From contig NZ_BAHE01000006.1 in NCBI RefSeq assembly GCF_000298235.1, positions 1 through 64,000 on the forward strand: DNA of 64,000 nucleotides. Reading direction: 5' to 3'. Every line of letters begins with the position of its first letter. The stretch's first letter is position 1. Below the pieces are notes generated by a model that worked only from the letters and a program-made list of their open reading frames with translations, had not been told where the DNA came from and did no database searches. The stretch comes from Gordonia namibiensis NBRC 108229 (lineage in GTDB: Bacteria; Actinomycetota; Actinomycetes; Mycobacteriales; Mycobacteriaceae). Positions 49,538 through 58,779 of the stretch are shown one piece after another. The position numbers were made by a program, and so were the translations under genes.

Positions 49538-49716
49538 CGTCGAACCTTCTCCCACACCGATGTGACCAGGTGAAACTACCCCGGCGGGGCGTCGGCACCC
49601 GCACCGAGGAGAGAAATTGGTCCGCTTGGCGGACAGGGCCAGACCAGAATCGCCATCTCCGGGAAGAGGCACTGGCTCGAAACCGGCGAATCTTCCACGA
49701 AAGCGGCGATCGTGCC

Positions 49717-50670
49717 TCACAACCCGAACCGCGCCTGCATCCGGCGAAGCGTCTCGGCCGAGGCGAGCAGGCCGGCTTCTTCGTCGGGCGACAGCGGCAC
49801 CTCGAGACGCGTCTGTGCACCACCGCGGGCGACGACGGTCGGCAGGGACAGGCACACGTCGTCGAGCCCGGGGAATCCGGGGGCGACTGTCGAGACCGGC
49901 AGCACCCGATGTTCGTCGTTGAGTACGGCTTCGACGATGCGGGTGGCGGCGAGTCCGATGGCGTAGTTCGTGGCACCCTTGCCTTCGATGACGGCGTAGG
50001 CGGCATGCACGACTTCGTGCCGGATACGTTCGCGCGCAACCGCATCCATCTCCGGCCGCCCCGGCAGCGGTTTCCACGACGTCAGGGGCACCCCGCCGAT
50101 CGTCGCCGACGACCACAGCGGGATCTCACTGTCGCCGTGTTCGCCGACGACATATGAGTGGACACTCTGCACCGCGACCCCGCAGTGCTGCGCGACGAGG
50201 AACCGTAGCCGCGACGAGTCGAGCACGGTTCCCGATCCGAACAGCTGATTCGACGGCAGGCCGGTGATCTTCTGGGCCGCGTGGGTGACGATGTCCACCG
50301 GATTGGTCACCATCAGGTAGATCGCGTTCGGTGCCACCTCGAGCACGCTCGGCAGGATGTTACGGGTCAAACCTATTGTGGCATCGGCTAATTCGAGTCG
50401 GGACTGTCCCGGCTTCTGTTTCGCCCCGGCGGTGAAGACGACGACGTCGGCGTCGGCGCACACCGATACGTCGTCGGAGCCGATGACGTCGGCGCGCGGC
50501 ACGAACTCCAGACCGTGGGAGAGGTCGAGCACCTCGGCGGTGACCTTGGCGGCCTTGATGTCCAGCAATGCGACGGTGCGCGCGACTCCGCGGATCAGCG
50601 CCGAATAGGCGATCGCGGTACCGACCGCGCCCGCCCCGATGATGGCCAGTTTCGTGGGTCGTCCGTCCAT
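49717..50670 (-). CDS. ldh: L-lactate dehydrogenase
   Basis: NAD-dependent interconversion of pyruvate and lactate, 317 residues. The Rossmann start is LAIIGAGAVGTAIAYSALIR. The specificity loop reads AGAKQKPGQSRLEL; the Gln and following residues favour lactate over malate dehydrogenase. The catalytic Arg/Asp region is GSGTVLDSSRLRFLVA and the catalytic His is in VVGEHGDSEIP. The ATG at 50670 fits the family length; the frame stays open upstream but is not conserved. It is divergent from the cobalamin transporter. Confidence 0.93.
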   Translation of the reverse strand: MDGRPTKLAIIGAGAVGTAIAYSALIRGVARTVALLDIKAAKVTAEVLDLSHGLEFVPRADVIGSDDVSVCADADVVVFTAGAKQKPGQSRLELADATIGLTRNILPSVLEVAPNAIYLMVTNPVDIVTHAAQKITGLPSNQLFGSGTVLDSSRLRFLVAQHCGVAVQSVHSYVVGEHGDSEIPLWSSATIGGVPLTSWKPLPGRPEMDAVARERIRHEVVHAAYAVIEGKGATNYAIGLAATRIVEAVLNDEHRVLPVSTVAPGFPGLDDVCLSLPTVVARGGAQTRLEVPLSPDEEAGLLASAETLRRMQARFGL

Positions 50671-50819
50671 CGGATCACCGTCCGCCTCGGTTCGATTCGC
50701 ACCTGTCCGTTGCCTGTCAGCGCCCAGCCTAGAACCTCCGGGCAACCCTCGCGCGACGATGCGCGCACGGGACGGTGGTCCTCGGTGCCCGAATTGCTAA
50801 CCTGACCGATGAGAGCGGT

Positions 50820-50970
50820 CGCACCTGCACAACGCGGGTGCCAGGGAACCTGGTGCGAATCCAGGACTGGCGCGCAGCGGTATGGGGGACGGACCCGACA
50901 TCAGGCCACTGGGGCAACCCGGGAAGGCGTCGGGTACGGACGAACCCGAGTCCGAATACCTGCCGTTCTC
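50820..50970 (+). ncRNA. Cobalamin riboswitch
   Basis: The conserved cobalamin aptamer elements appear in order: GGTGCCAGGGAACCTGGTGC (50837-50856), the core GCCACTG (50905-50911), GGGAAGGCG (50921-50929) and the B12 box GAGTCCGAATACCTGCC (50948-50964). It ends about 85 bases before the first gene of an ABC importer, so B12 should turn that operon down. Exact 5-prime and 3-prime ends are estimates. Confidence 0.95.
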
Positions 50971-51053
50971 GTCGAGTCCACCCGGCGTCTCGCGCACAGA
51001 TGCCCAGACCAAAGGCAGTTCCACACGTGTCCCGTCCTCCCGACGGCAGGACG

Positions 51054-52106
51054 ATGCTCGCCACCGCCATGTCGGTACGGCGACTTCCGTCGTTGCCTCT
51101 TGCCCTGATCCTTCTCGCACTCACCCTGGTGAGCATCGCGATCGCCACCGCTTTCGGCGCCGAGACCATCCCCATCGGCGACGTCTGGCGAACCGTCGCC
51201 GGCCGCCTACACGGCGATGAGCTCGACGCCGCGCACTCGGTGATCATCTGGGATCTCCGTTTGCCGCGTTCGATTCTCGCGGCCATCGTCGGCGCCGGTC
51301 TGGCCCTCGCCGGCGCCGTCATGCAGGCCCTGGTCCGCAACCCACTCGCCGAACCGTACCTGCTGGGCGTGTCGGCCGGCGCCGCGGTCGGCGCGACGGC
51401 GGTCATCACCCTCGGATCGTTTGCTGCGCTGGGTGTCTGGGCGCTGTCCGGCGGCGCGCTGATCGGCGCGCTCGCGGCCTCGGTCACGGTCTACGCCGTA
51501 GCCCGGGCGCAGGGCGGACTGACCGCCCTGCGCCTGATCCTCTCCGGAGTGGTGCTGTCGTCGGCGTTCATGGCGATGTCCTCACTTCTGGTCTTCACCG
51601 CCGCCGACCCGCATGCCGCCGACAACGTGATGTTCTGGATGCTGGGCAGCGTCGCCGGCGCGACCTGGGCGAAAGTGCAGATCGCGGGGGTCGTCGTCGT
51701 GGTCACGGTGTTCGCCATGGTCGCGATCCACTCCTGGCTCGACGCCTACGCAGCCGGGACCGACACCGCGACGTCCCTCGGTGTCCCGGTGCGCGCCATG
51801 CGAAATGCGTTGTTCGCGGTCCAGGGAGTCCTGGTCGGCGTTCTGGTCGCGGTCGCGGGCGGGATCGGGTTCGTCGGCTTGATCGTTCCCCACGCTGCAC
51901 GCCTGCTCGTCGGTGCGACCCACCGGGCGATGATCCCCGTCGCGGCCTGCGGCGGTGCGTTGTTCCTCGTGTGGGTCGATGTCATCTCACGAGTGGCCGC
52001 GTCCCCCCGCGAGATGCCACTGGGCATCGTCACCGGACTGATCGGCGCACCGATCTTCCTGTTCCTGATGGGACGACGCCAGTATGTGTTCGGCGGCGGT
52101 TCCTGA
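51054..52106 (+). CDS. FecCD/BtuC-type permease of a riboswitch-controlled importer
   Basis: A 350-residue inner-membrane permease of the BtuC/FecCD family, about ten helices. Family motifs are RLPRSILAAIVGAGLALAGA (about residue 68) and RNPLAEPYLLGVSAGAAVGA. The coupling loop includes SLGVPVRAMRNALFA and the end has GFVGLIVPHAARLLVGATHR. It is the first gene behind the cobalamin riboswitch, so its likely cargo is a corrinoid. The start is uncertain: ATG at 51054, ATG at 51069 and GTG at 51027 are all possible, and no site has a strong ribosome signal. Its stop overlaps the ATPase start (TGATG). Confidence 0.9.
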   Translation: MLATAMSVRRLPSLPLALILLALTLVSIAIATAFGAETIPIGDVWRTVAGRLHGDELDAAHSVIIWDLRLPRSILAAIVGAGLALAGAVMQALVRNPLAEPYLLGVSAGAAVGATAVITLGSFAALGVWALSGGALIGALAASVTVYAVARAQGGLTALRLILSGVVLSSAFMAMSSLLVFTAADPHAADNVMFWMLGSVAGATWAKVQIAGVVVVVTVFAMVAIHSWLDAYAAGTDTATSLGVPVRAMRNALFAVQGVLVGVLVAVAGGIGFVGLIVPHAARLLVGATHRAMIPVAACGGALFLVWVDVISRVAASPREMPLGIVTGLIGAPIFLFLMGRRQYVFGGGS

Positions 52107-52930
52107 TGGGCGCCGTGAAGCGATCGATGTCGTTGCGCGCGAACGCCATCAGCTGTCGCCGAGGTGGCCGATCCATACTGCGCGAAGTGGATCTCGCCGT
52201 CCCGGCCGGAACCCGGCTCGCCATCGTCGGCCCCAACGGTGCGGGTAAGACCACGTTGCTCCGGACCCTGTGCGGTCTCGAACAACCGGCGGGCGGGCAC
52301 ATCCGGTTGGGCGACGACGATCTCGGTCGACTACCGGCGCGGCGTCGTGCGCTGTCGATCGCCGTCGTCGGCCAGGATGAACACCCGTCGGCCGAACTCA
52401 CGGTCGCAGAAGCCGTGGGGCTGGGACGCACGCCGTACCGATCTGCATGGGCGACGCGCAATTCCGACGACGACGAGATCATCCGGTCGGTCCTGGCGCA
52501 GGTGGGACTGGGCGGTTGGGAGCACCGCTCGTGCACGCAGCTGTCCGGCGGCGAGCGGCACCGGGTCGTCCTCGCACGCGCGATCGCACAGCAGACCCCG
52601 ATTCTCGTGCTCGACGAGCCGACGAACCACCTCGACGCGGCCTGGCGGCTGCGGCTGATGCAGATCCTCGACGACCTCGAGGCGACGGTCATCGCCGCCA
52701 TGCACGACCTCGACCTCGTCCTCCGCCATTTCGACGCCGTCGCGGTTGTCTCCGACGGCGGCATCACCGCACACGGCCCGCCGGTCGAGGTGCTGACCCC
52801 CGATCTGCTGGCGTCGGTCTTCGACGTGTCCGGCACCGTCGTGCCGCATCCCGCGACCGGCCTCGCGCATCTCCTCCTCGACTCCCCCACCTCACCTGCA
52901 CCGCAGGCCTACACCACCAAGGAAAATTGA
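52106..52930 (+). CDS. ABC ATPase of the riboswitch-controlled importer
   Basis: A 274-residue ATPase of the BtuD/FecE family. Walker A is GPNGAGKTT, Q-loop VVGQDE, signature LSGGERHRV, Walker B with Glu LVLDEP and H-loop AAMHDLD. It also has the ATHNHLD-type DEPTNHLD. Its start overlaps the permease stop and its stop overlaps the binding-protein start (each TGATG), showing one translationally coupled operon. Confidence 0.92.
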   Translation: MGAVKRSMSLRANAISCRRGGRSILREVDLAVPAGTRLAIVGPNGAGKTTLLRTLCGLEQPAGGHIRLGDDDLGRLPARRRALSIAVVGQDEHPSAELTVAEAVGLGRTPYRSAWATRNSDDDEIIRSVLAQVGLGGWEHRSCTQLSGGERHRVVLARAIAQQTPILVLDEPTNHLDAAWRLRLMQILDDLEATVIAAMHDLDLVLRHFDAVAVVSDGGITAHGPPVEVLTPDLLASVFDVSGTVVPHPATGLAHLLLDSPTSPAPQAYTTKEN

Positions 52931-53991
52931 TGAGACACACCATCACCCGATCCGCCGCTCTCGCTCTCGTCCTAGGCACCGCGGCGGGTTGCGGCGCCGA
53001 GTCCGGCGCCGTCGCAACCGACAGCGTCACCGTCACCAACTGCGGCGCCGACGTCACCTTCGATCAGCCTCTCGATCGCCTGTTCGTCAACGACGGCGGG
53101 ATGATCGCGATCGCGCTGGCGACGGGTGCACACGACAAGATGGTCGCGGTCAGCTCACTCGCCCGCGACAAGGACGTCCTCCGGCTCGAATACGGGCCGC
53201 AGGTCGACACCCTGAACGAGGTCGCCACCGAACAGCCGACGCTCGAGAACATCGTCGGCGCCAAACCCGAGGTGCTCTACGCCGGCTACAACTACGGCAT
53301 GAGTGAATCCCGCGGGATCACTCCCGAGATCCTGGCCTCCCACGGGATCGACGTCTACCAGCTGTCCGAGGCCTGCCGTCAGGTCGACGGACAGGCACAG
53401 CGCGGCACGATGGACCCCTGGGTCGCGCTGGACACCGACCTGCGGAACATCGGCACCATCACCGGCAATCCCGAGCGGGGTGCGGCGGTCGCCGACGACA
53501 TATCCGGCCGCCTCGAAAAGCTCCGTGCTGCACCGCAACCGGCGACCAAGCCGACGGTCTTCGTGTTCGACAGCGTCTCCGACACGATCTTCTCGTCGGG
53601 CTCCTTCGGTGGCCCACAGGGCATCATCGACGCGGCGGGCGCACGCAACGCAACCGAGGACGTCCAGGACACCTGGACCGCGGTCAGCTGGGAACGCATC
53701 ACCACCGCCGACCCCGATCTGATCGTCTTCGTCGACTACCCCGGTCAGTCCGTTGATCAGAAGATCGACGCATTGCGCACCAATCCCGCCAGCCGCAACC
53801 TGAAGGCGGTGCGCGAGAACCGCTTCGTGAACCTGCCCTACGCGATGTGGGTGTCGAGCCCGCTCAACATCGACGCGGCCGAGACACTTCGGTCGGTCCT
53901 CGAGGCTCATGACCTCGCTCCTGCGTCGGGGGTCACACCCACCCTCGATGTCCGACAGCTGGGCCTTGCCGGTAACGACTGGCTGAACTGA
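52930..53991 (+). CDS. Substrate-binding lipoprotein of the riboswitch-controlled importer
   Basis: A 353-residue class III (BtuF/FecB-like) binding protein. The signal peptide ends in the lipobox TAAGC, with lipidated Cys at about 21. The helical-backbone bilobed fold is suggested by ALATGAHDKMVAVSSLARDK, LENIVGAKPEVLYAGYNYGM and the C-terminal AVSWERITTADPDLIVFVDY. Located behind a cobalamin riboswitch, it probably captures a corrinoid (B12, cobinamide or similar), though related proteins bind heme or siderophores. Confidence 0.88.
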   Translation: MRHTITRSAALALVLGTAAGCGAESGAVATDSVTVTNCGADVTFDQPLDRLFVNDGGMIAIALATGAHDKMVAVSSLARDKDVLRLEYGPQVDTLNEVATEQPTLENIVGAKPEVLYAGYNYGMSESRGITPEILASHGIDVYQLSEACRQVDGQAQRGTMDPWVALDTDLRNIGTITGNPERGAAVADDISGRLEKLRAAPQPATKPTVFVFDSVSDTIFSSGSFGGPQGIIDAAGARNATEDVQDTWTAVSWERITTADPDLIVFVDYPGQSVDQKIDALRTNPASRNLKAVRENRFVNLPYAMWVSSPLNIDAAETLRSVLEAHDLAPASGVTPTLDVRQLGLAGNDWLN

Positions 53992-54162
53992 GCTGCCACC
54001 GATCACGAGAAGGTCCGGAGATCTTTACCAGACGTGAAATACCTTCGACCAGATGACGCAAATCGGACACCGTCCCACGTACCGTGATTTCCAGTCGGTC
54101 GAGGGCATTGCTGCCGCAACTTGCGTTTCGCCGCACCATGCACTTCGAGGAGGAGCACGAAA

Positions 54163-54615
54163 ATGAGACGCACGTTGGGAATAGCCGCACTGACCGCGGC
54201 GGCCGCCGCCACCATGATCACGACACCCGCTTCCGCCGCCCCCGGATTGTCGTGGCACGGCATCGACTCCGGAAGCCTGTCGGCGCCCGGCCTCGGCGTG
54301 GTGCTCCCGAGTATCAGCATGTCGGTGGAGAATTCTCTCGGCAGCGCACTCGGGCCGAATCGTTACAGCAGACCGTTCGCTCCCAGGGTGAAGTGGTCGG
54401 CGCGCGTCTTCGGCGGCCAGGGTAGGGACATCCCTTGTCGGGTCGACATCACCTTCCTGGGCACGAGCCTTCCTACGTACCACGCAACGGTCTGCGAGGG
54501 CAGCGCCACGTTCACCGACCCCTTCTACAACAAGCCGGGCACCTTCACGATCACCGCCTACGAGAACATGTCCGGGATGGGCGCCCGGGATTCCAGGACG
54601 TTCGTCATCCAGTGA
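54163..54615 (+). CDS. Small secreted protein, 150 aa, unknown
   Basis: A secreted protein with a signal peptide (MRRTLGIAALTAAAAATMIT, cleavage near PASAAP). The mature part of about 125 residues looks beta-rich with two Cys that could pair (DIPCRVDITFLG and HATVCEGSATF), and ends DSRTFVIQ. I do not recognise a family; it resembles small exported immunoglobulin-like proteins of mycolata. GAGGAGG lies nine bases upstream of the ATG at 54163. It sits between the two importers and is convergent with the CobU fusion. Confidence 0.75.
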   Translation: MRRTLGIAALTAAAAATMITTPASAAPGLSWHGIDSGSLSAPGLGVVLPSISMSVENSLGSALGPNRYSRPFAPRVKWSARVFGGQGRDIPCRVDITFLGTSLPTYHATVCEGSATFTDPFYNKPGTFTITAYENMSGMGARDSRTFVIQ

Positions 54616-54633
54616 CCTCGAGTAGGCGCCGGG

Positions 54634-55965
54634 CTACCGCACGGCCAGTGGCTGCCCGGCGACCATGAGCACGACCTCGTCGGCGAGTTCGGCGACCGCG
54701 GCGTTGAGCCGGCCGAGTTCGTCCCGGAACATCCGGCCCGACGCGGTCGCCGGGACGACGCCGCTGCCGACCTCGTTGCTCACGGCGATGACGGGCACGG
54801 TGCATGTTCGCCAGGCGTTGAGCAGGTCGTCGACCTCGGCCCGAACAGCGTCGAGTTCGACGTTCTCCCAGGCATTGTGGTGATCGATCCGGGCGGTCAG
54901 CCAGGTGCCGAGACAGTCGACGAGGACCGGCCGGCGCGCCGAACGCAGAATGCCCGCCACGTCGGTGTCCTCGACCGTCGTCCACGATGCGGGGCGACGG
55001 TCACGGTGGGCTTCGACGCGACGGTCCCAGTCGGGATCACCGGTTCGCGGACCGCCCGCGGCGACATAGACGACGTCGTCGACTCCGCCCAGGAGGCCTT
55101 CGGCGTACCGCGATTTCCCCGACCTCGCGCCGCCGGTGATGAAGATCCGGTGCCCGACCGGCTCGCCCATGGCGAGCACCTCCCCATCTCGTCCCGGCCG
55201 TGCGCGCAATGTCCGGAGCCGCCGGCGCAGTTCGCCGATCGGCGGATTGTGGTGTCCCAGGTGAACAGCGACGATCTCGGTGGCGTCGACGATCGCACCG
55301 ACGCCGCGCATCCGCTCGACCATCGCCCCGAAACCGTCCAGCCCGAGATGGCCGGCGGACAGCTCTCCGCGATCACCGAAGGTCTCCTCGAGGAAGACCG
55401 CGTCGAACGCCGCTCCCTCGAGCCGATCAAACCAATCAGACGGCCACACACCGGTGTCCGTCGCCCACAACAGTCGGGTGCCGTCGGCACCGGTGACGTC
55501 GTAGAGCACGGCGTCACCGTCGCGGAAGACCTTGTGCTGCGCGGGAAGAACACGCACGTCGTACTCACCGACCCGTAACGACTCGCCCGCGACGACCGGC
55601 GTGAACCGCACCGCGGCGTCGGGCCCCACCCACGGGCGGCACGCATCGAGCGCATCGGCCGGACCGATCAGTTCGAGGTCACCAGCCCCCTCGACCCACG
55701 ACCGGAACAGCAACGACTGCGGTGCAAGATGATCGGCGTGTGCATGCGTGATCAGGACGTGCCGCACGTCGGCGAGCGAAACACCCTGGCGTACGGCTGA
55801 ACTCATGACATCAGGCCCGAAGTCGAGCATCAACCCGTCATCGACGAGCGCCGCCGTCTGGGCACGGAAGTCGCGCAGGCGCCGCGCATCGGCACATGAA
55901 GTGCAGCGGCAGAACGCATTCGGCCAACCGTCAGCGGCTCCGGTGCCGAGCAGCGTGACCTTCAC
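54634..55965 (-). CDS. Fusion of a metallo-beta-lactamase-fold hydrolase with CobU
   Basis: A 443-residue fusion. Residues about 1-260 are a metallo-beta-lactamase-fold hydrolase with the zinc motif THAHADH and further ligands in AVHLGHHN; it resembles PhnP-type phosphodiesterases. Residues about 272-443 are CobU/CobP (adenosylcobinamide kinase/guanylyltransferase) with P-loop GGARSGKS, the nucleotide-binding HRDRRPASWTTVE, and VLVDCLGTWLT, VSNEVGSGVVP. CobU activates cobinamide during B12 nucleotide-loop assembly. It is last in an operon of a B12-class importer and overlaps the ATPase by four bases, so salvage of imported corrinoids is its likely role. The substrate of the hydrolase half is unknown. 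Confidence 0.88.
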   Translation of the reverse strand: MKVTLLGTGAADGWPNAFCRCTSCADARRLRDFRAQTAALVDDGLMLDFGPDVMSSAVRQGVSLADVRHVLITHAHADHLAPQSLLFRSWVEGAGDLELIGPADALDACRPWVGPDAAVRFTPVVAGESLRVGEYDVRVLPAQHKVFRDGDAVLYDVTGADGTRLLWATDTGVWPSDWFDRLEGAAFDAVFLEETFGDRGELSAGHLGLDGFGAMVERMRGVGAIVDATEIVAVHLGHHNPPIGELRRRLRTLRARPGRDGEVLAMGEPVGHRIFITGGARSGKSRYAEGLLGGVDDVVYVAAGGPRTGDPDWDRRVEAHRDRRPASWTTVEDTDVAGILRSARRPVLVDCLGTWLTARIDHHNAWENVELDAVRAEVDDLLNAWRTCTVPVIAVSNEVGSGVVPATASGRMFRDELGRLNAAVAELADEVVLMVAGQPLAVR

Positions 55966-56753
55966 CGTTCGCCGGGCCCCGGATCTCGCACCGGCAGCAC
56001 CGCCGGGCCGTCACGGCGGTCGAGCACCTCGACCTTCGCGGCGTAGACGTCCCGGAGTCGTTCGGCGGTGAGCACTTCGGCGGGCGGCCCGTCGGCGACG
56101 ATGCGTCCCCGGTCGAGCAGTACGAGACGTTGTCCGTACTGTGCCGCCGACGTCAGGTCGTGCATCGCAGCGATCACGGTCAGTTCGCTGGCGCGGCGCA
56201 TGGAGTCGACGAGGTCGAGCACCTGCTGCTGATGGCCGATGTCGAGGGCGCTGGTCGGCTCGTCGAGGAGCAACACGCGCGGCTGTTGGGCCAGCGCACG
56301 GGCGAGCACCACCCGCTGCAGCTCACCACCCGACAGAGCCGACGCGGAACGGTTGGCGAACTCCTCTAGGTCGAGCCGCTCGATGACATCGTCGACGACC
56401 TCACGGTCCGAGCGGGTCTCGCTGCCGAACCGGGTGATGTGCGGGGTGCGGCCGAGGCCGATGAGCTCGCGCACCGACGTGCCCTCCGGGACGATCGGCC
56501 GCTGCGGCATCAGCGCCACGGCGCGGGCGATCTCGCGACGGCGCGCACGCCCCGGGTCGACGCCCGCGACATCGACTTGCCCCGTCGAGGCCACCAGCCC
56601 GGCGAGGGCATGCAGGAGCGTCGTCTTCCCCGAACCGTTCGGCCCGACGAGCGAAACCCAGGTGCCGGACCCGATCTCGAGGTCGACGTCGTGGAGGACC
56701 TCCACTCCCCCACGGGACGCGCAGACACCGCGACAGATGATCGAGGCGGTCAT
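55962..56753 (-). CDS. ABC ATPase of the second B12-class importer
   Basis: A 263-residue BtuD/FecE-type ATPase. Walker A is GPNGSGKTT, signature LSGGELQRV, Walker B LLLDEP, H-loop AAMHDLT. It starts MTASIICRGVCASRGGVEVL and has the DEPTSALDIGHQQQVLDLVD helical region. Start and stop each overlap a neighbour by four bases (ATGA). It is a second, separately encoded importer of the same kind as at 51-54 kb. Confidence 0.92.
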   Translation of the reverse strand: MTASIICRGVCASRGGVEVLHDVDLEIGSGTWVSLVGPNGSGKTTLLHALAGLVASTGQVDVAGVDPGRARRREIARAVALMPQRPIVPEGTSVRELIGLGRTPHITRFGSETRSDREVVDDVIERLDLEEFANRSASALSGGELQRVVLARALAQQPRVLLLDEPTSALDIGHQQQVLDLVDSMRRASELTVIAAMHDLTSAAQYGQRLVLLDRGRIVADGPPAEVLTAERLRDVYAAKVEVLDRRDGPAVLPVRDPGPGER

Positions 56754-57772
56754 GCGACGCTCCGTCCGCTGCGTCGGAGGACGACGAGGAAGAAGGGTGC
56801 ACCGATGGCCGCGGTGACCACGCCGATCGGCAACTCCGAAGGCGACATCGCGGTCCGTGCCACGACATCCGCAAGGACCAGGAAGGCCGCGCCCACCAGC
56901 AACGACAACGGCAACAGCAACCGATGCCCCGGGCCGACGAGGAGCCGCACCGCGTGCGGGATCACGATGCCGACAAAGCCGATCAGACCGCTCACCGAGA
57001 CCACGGCCGCAGTGCCGAGCGTCGCGACGCAGACCAGCAGCAACCGCACGCGCTCGGGTCGAATCCCCAGACTCGACGCCTCGATGTCGCCGACCGCCAT
57101 GACGTCGAGTGTGCGCCCGAACAGCACGATGACGGCCACGCAGGCGAGCACGTACGGCAGCACGGTGACGACCTCCGACCAGCCGTCGGTGGCCAGGCGG
57201 CCGAGCATCCAGTTGTAGACCTGGCGCAGTGTGTCGTCGTGCTGCTGCATGAGGAAGGTCTGGATGGCGTTGGCGAACGCGGCGACCGCGACACCGGCGA
57301 GGATGATGACGACCTCGGTGCGGCCACCGCCGACGGTGCGACCCAACGCGTAGGTCGCGGCGACGGCCAGGATGCCGCCGAGGAACGCCGCGGGCGGCAG
57401 GCCGAGCGTGCCCGCCGCGCCGCCTGCGACGATCGCGACCGTCGCGCCGAGTCCCGCACCGCTGGAGACACCGAGGAGGTACGGATCGGCGAGCGGGTTG
57501 CGGAAGACGCCCTGGTAGGCGGCACCCGCGACCGCGAGCATCGCACCGACCAGCGCTCCCAGCGCCACACGCGGCATCCGTACTTCCCACAGAATCGTCT
57601 GCTGGCGCGGGGTGAGCCCGGACTCGACGTCGACGAACGGGATTCGGTCGAGGAGGTCGAGCAGTACGCCCTCCGGGGTCAGTCCGGCCGGGCCGACGAG
57701 GACTGCGAGCAGGCATGCGCCCAGCAGAACTGCGACGGCCCCGCAGATGGCCCCGACGTGACGGCTCGACAT
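56750..57772 (-). CDS. FecCD/BtuC-type permease of the second importer
   Basis: A 340-residue permease of the BtuC/FecCD family. Motifs are MPRVALGALVGAMLAVAGAA, YQGVFRNPLADPYLLGVSSG and the coupling region LGIRPERVRLLLVC with GFVGIVIPHAVRLLVGPGHR near the end. The ATG at 57772 is one base after the binding-protein stop; the frame is open further upstream inside that gene. It is overlapped by the ATPase start. Confidence 0.92.
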   Translation of the reverse strand: MSSRHVGAICGAVAVLLGACLLAVLVGPAGLTPEGVLLDLLDRIPFVDVESGLTPRQQTILWEVRMPRVALGALVGAMLAVAGAAYQGVFRNPLADPYLLGVSSGAGLGATVAIVAGGAAGTLGLPPAAFLGGILAVAATYALGRTVGGGRTEVVIILAGVAVAAFANAIQTFLMQQHDDTLRQVYNWMLGRLATDGWSEVVTVLPYVLACVAVIVLFGRTLDVMAVGDIEASSLGIRPERVRLLLVCVATLGTAAVVSVSGLIGFVGIVIPHAVRLLVGPGHRLLLPLSLLVGAAFLVLADVVARTAMSPSELPIGVVTAAIGAPFFLVVLRRSGRSVA

Positions 57773-57773
57773 C

Positions 57774-58673
57774 TCAGTTCGTGGGCTGTCCGTCGACGCC
57801 GGAGACGATCTGCGCGACGTTGCGGACCAGGTCGACGACGCGTGGGCCCCAACGGCTCGCGACGTCCTCGTCGAGGACATGGATCTGCCGGTCCTTGACG
57901 GCACGCAGGTCACCCCAGCCGGCACGTGCGGCGACCTTCTCCGGCGTGACCCCGCAACACTGGGAATCGGCGAGGAAGATCACCTCGGGGTCGCGCTCGA
58001 GGATGTACTCCGGCGAGAGCTGCGGATAACCGTTCTGGCCCGTCGCGATCGATCGCAGACCCAGCAGGCCGTAGATCTGGCCGAGGTAGGTGTCGTCGGT
58101 GACCGTGTAATACGTGTCGTCGAGCTCGTGGAAGTAGGTCAGCGGCACCTCGCGCAGCGGAACGGTGCGGACGATCTGCTCGATCTCGGCGCGCATCGAG
58201 GTGACGAGTTCGTCGGCCTCTCGAGCGTGGCCGGTGGCACCGCCGACCTGCTGGATCTGGGCATAGGTCTCGTCGAGGTTCTTCGCGGCCGGGATCTGCA
58301 GCACCTCGACGCCCACCCGGTCGAGACCGGCGATGATGTCGTTGTTGTCGTCGGTGAGGACGACGAGGTCGGGGTCGTAGGCGAGGATCGCCTCGAGGTT
58401 CGGGGTGTAACCCGACAAGGTGGTCCGCGGTGCCTCGGCCGGGAAGTCGGACTGGTCGTCGACGGCGACCACCTGTTCACCCGCGCCGACGGCGAAGAGC
58501 ATCTCGGTGGTCGTGGGGCTGATCGAGACGATCGTCGAGGGGGTGCCCGAGGGGCTCGCGTCATCGTCGCGACTGCCACCCGCGCCACAGCCGGCGACCA
58601 CCAGCAGCATCGACAGCACGGCGGCGGCGACCGCTGCACCACGACCACGGGTTCCGAGACGGATTCTCACCAC
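57774..58673 (-). CDS. BtuF-like substrate-binding lipoprotein of the second importer
   Basis: About 299 residues. The signal peptide ends in the lipobox VVAGC, Cys at about 29. The mature part is class III, with the typical IVSISPTTTEMLFAVGAGEQ start, VDDQSDFPAEAP, LEAILAYDPDLVVLTDDNND and SRWGPRVVDLVRNVAQIV end. The VSxSP..TE and lobes look like BtuF. A pair GTGGTG (58673 and 58670) offers the start; the frame extends to 58715. No riboswitch is visible upstream. It is the first gene of the operon that ends with CobU. Confidence 0.88.
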   Translation of the reverse strand: MVRIRLGTRGRGAAVAAAVLSMLLVVAGCGAGGSRDDDASPSGTPSTIVSISPTTTEMLFAVGAGEQVVAVDDQSDFPAEAPRTTLSGYTPNLEAILAYDPDLVVLTDDNNDIIAGLDRVGVEVLQIPAAKNLDETYAQIQQVGGATGHAREADELVTSMRAEIEQIVRTVPLREVPLTYFHELDDTYYTVTDDTYLGQIYGLLGLRSIATGQNGYPQLSPEYILERDPEVIFLADSQCCGVTPEKVAARAGWGDLRAVKDRQIHVLDEDVASRWGPRVVDLVRNVAQIVSGVDGQPTN

Positions 58674-58712
58674 GAGCCACTGACCTCCGATGGAAGAACT
58701 GGGTAGACAGAG

Positions 58713-58749
58713 CACGAGGGGCCCGGCATCGACTGCCAGGCCCCTCGTG
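58713..58749 (-). terminator. Hairpin terminator after rplA
   Basis: An 11-bp perfect stem (58713-58723 and 58739-58749) continues inward after one mismatch with GGCA/TGCC. It lies about 30 bp beyond the rplA stop and just upstream of the importer operon. Confidence 0.82.
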
Positions 58750-58779
58750 GGTGTCTCTAGTTACGCGCGAGCGCCAGGA

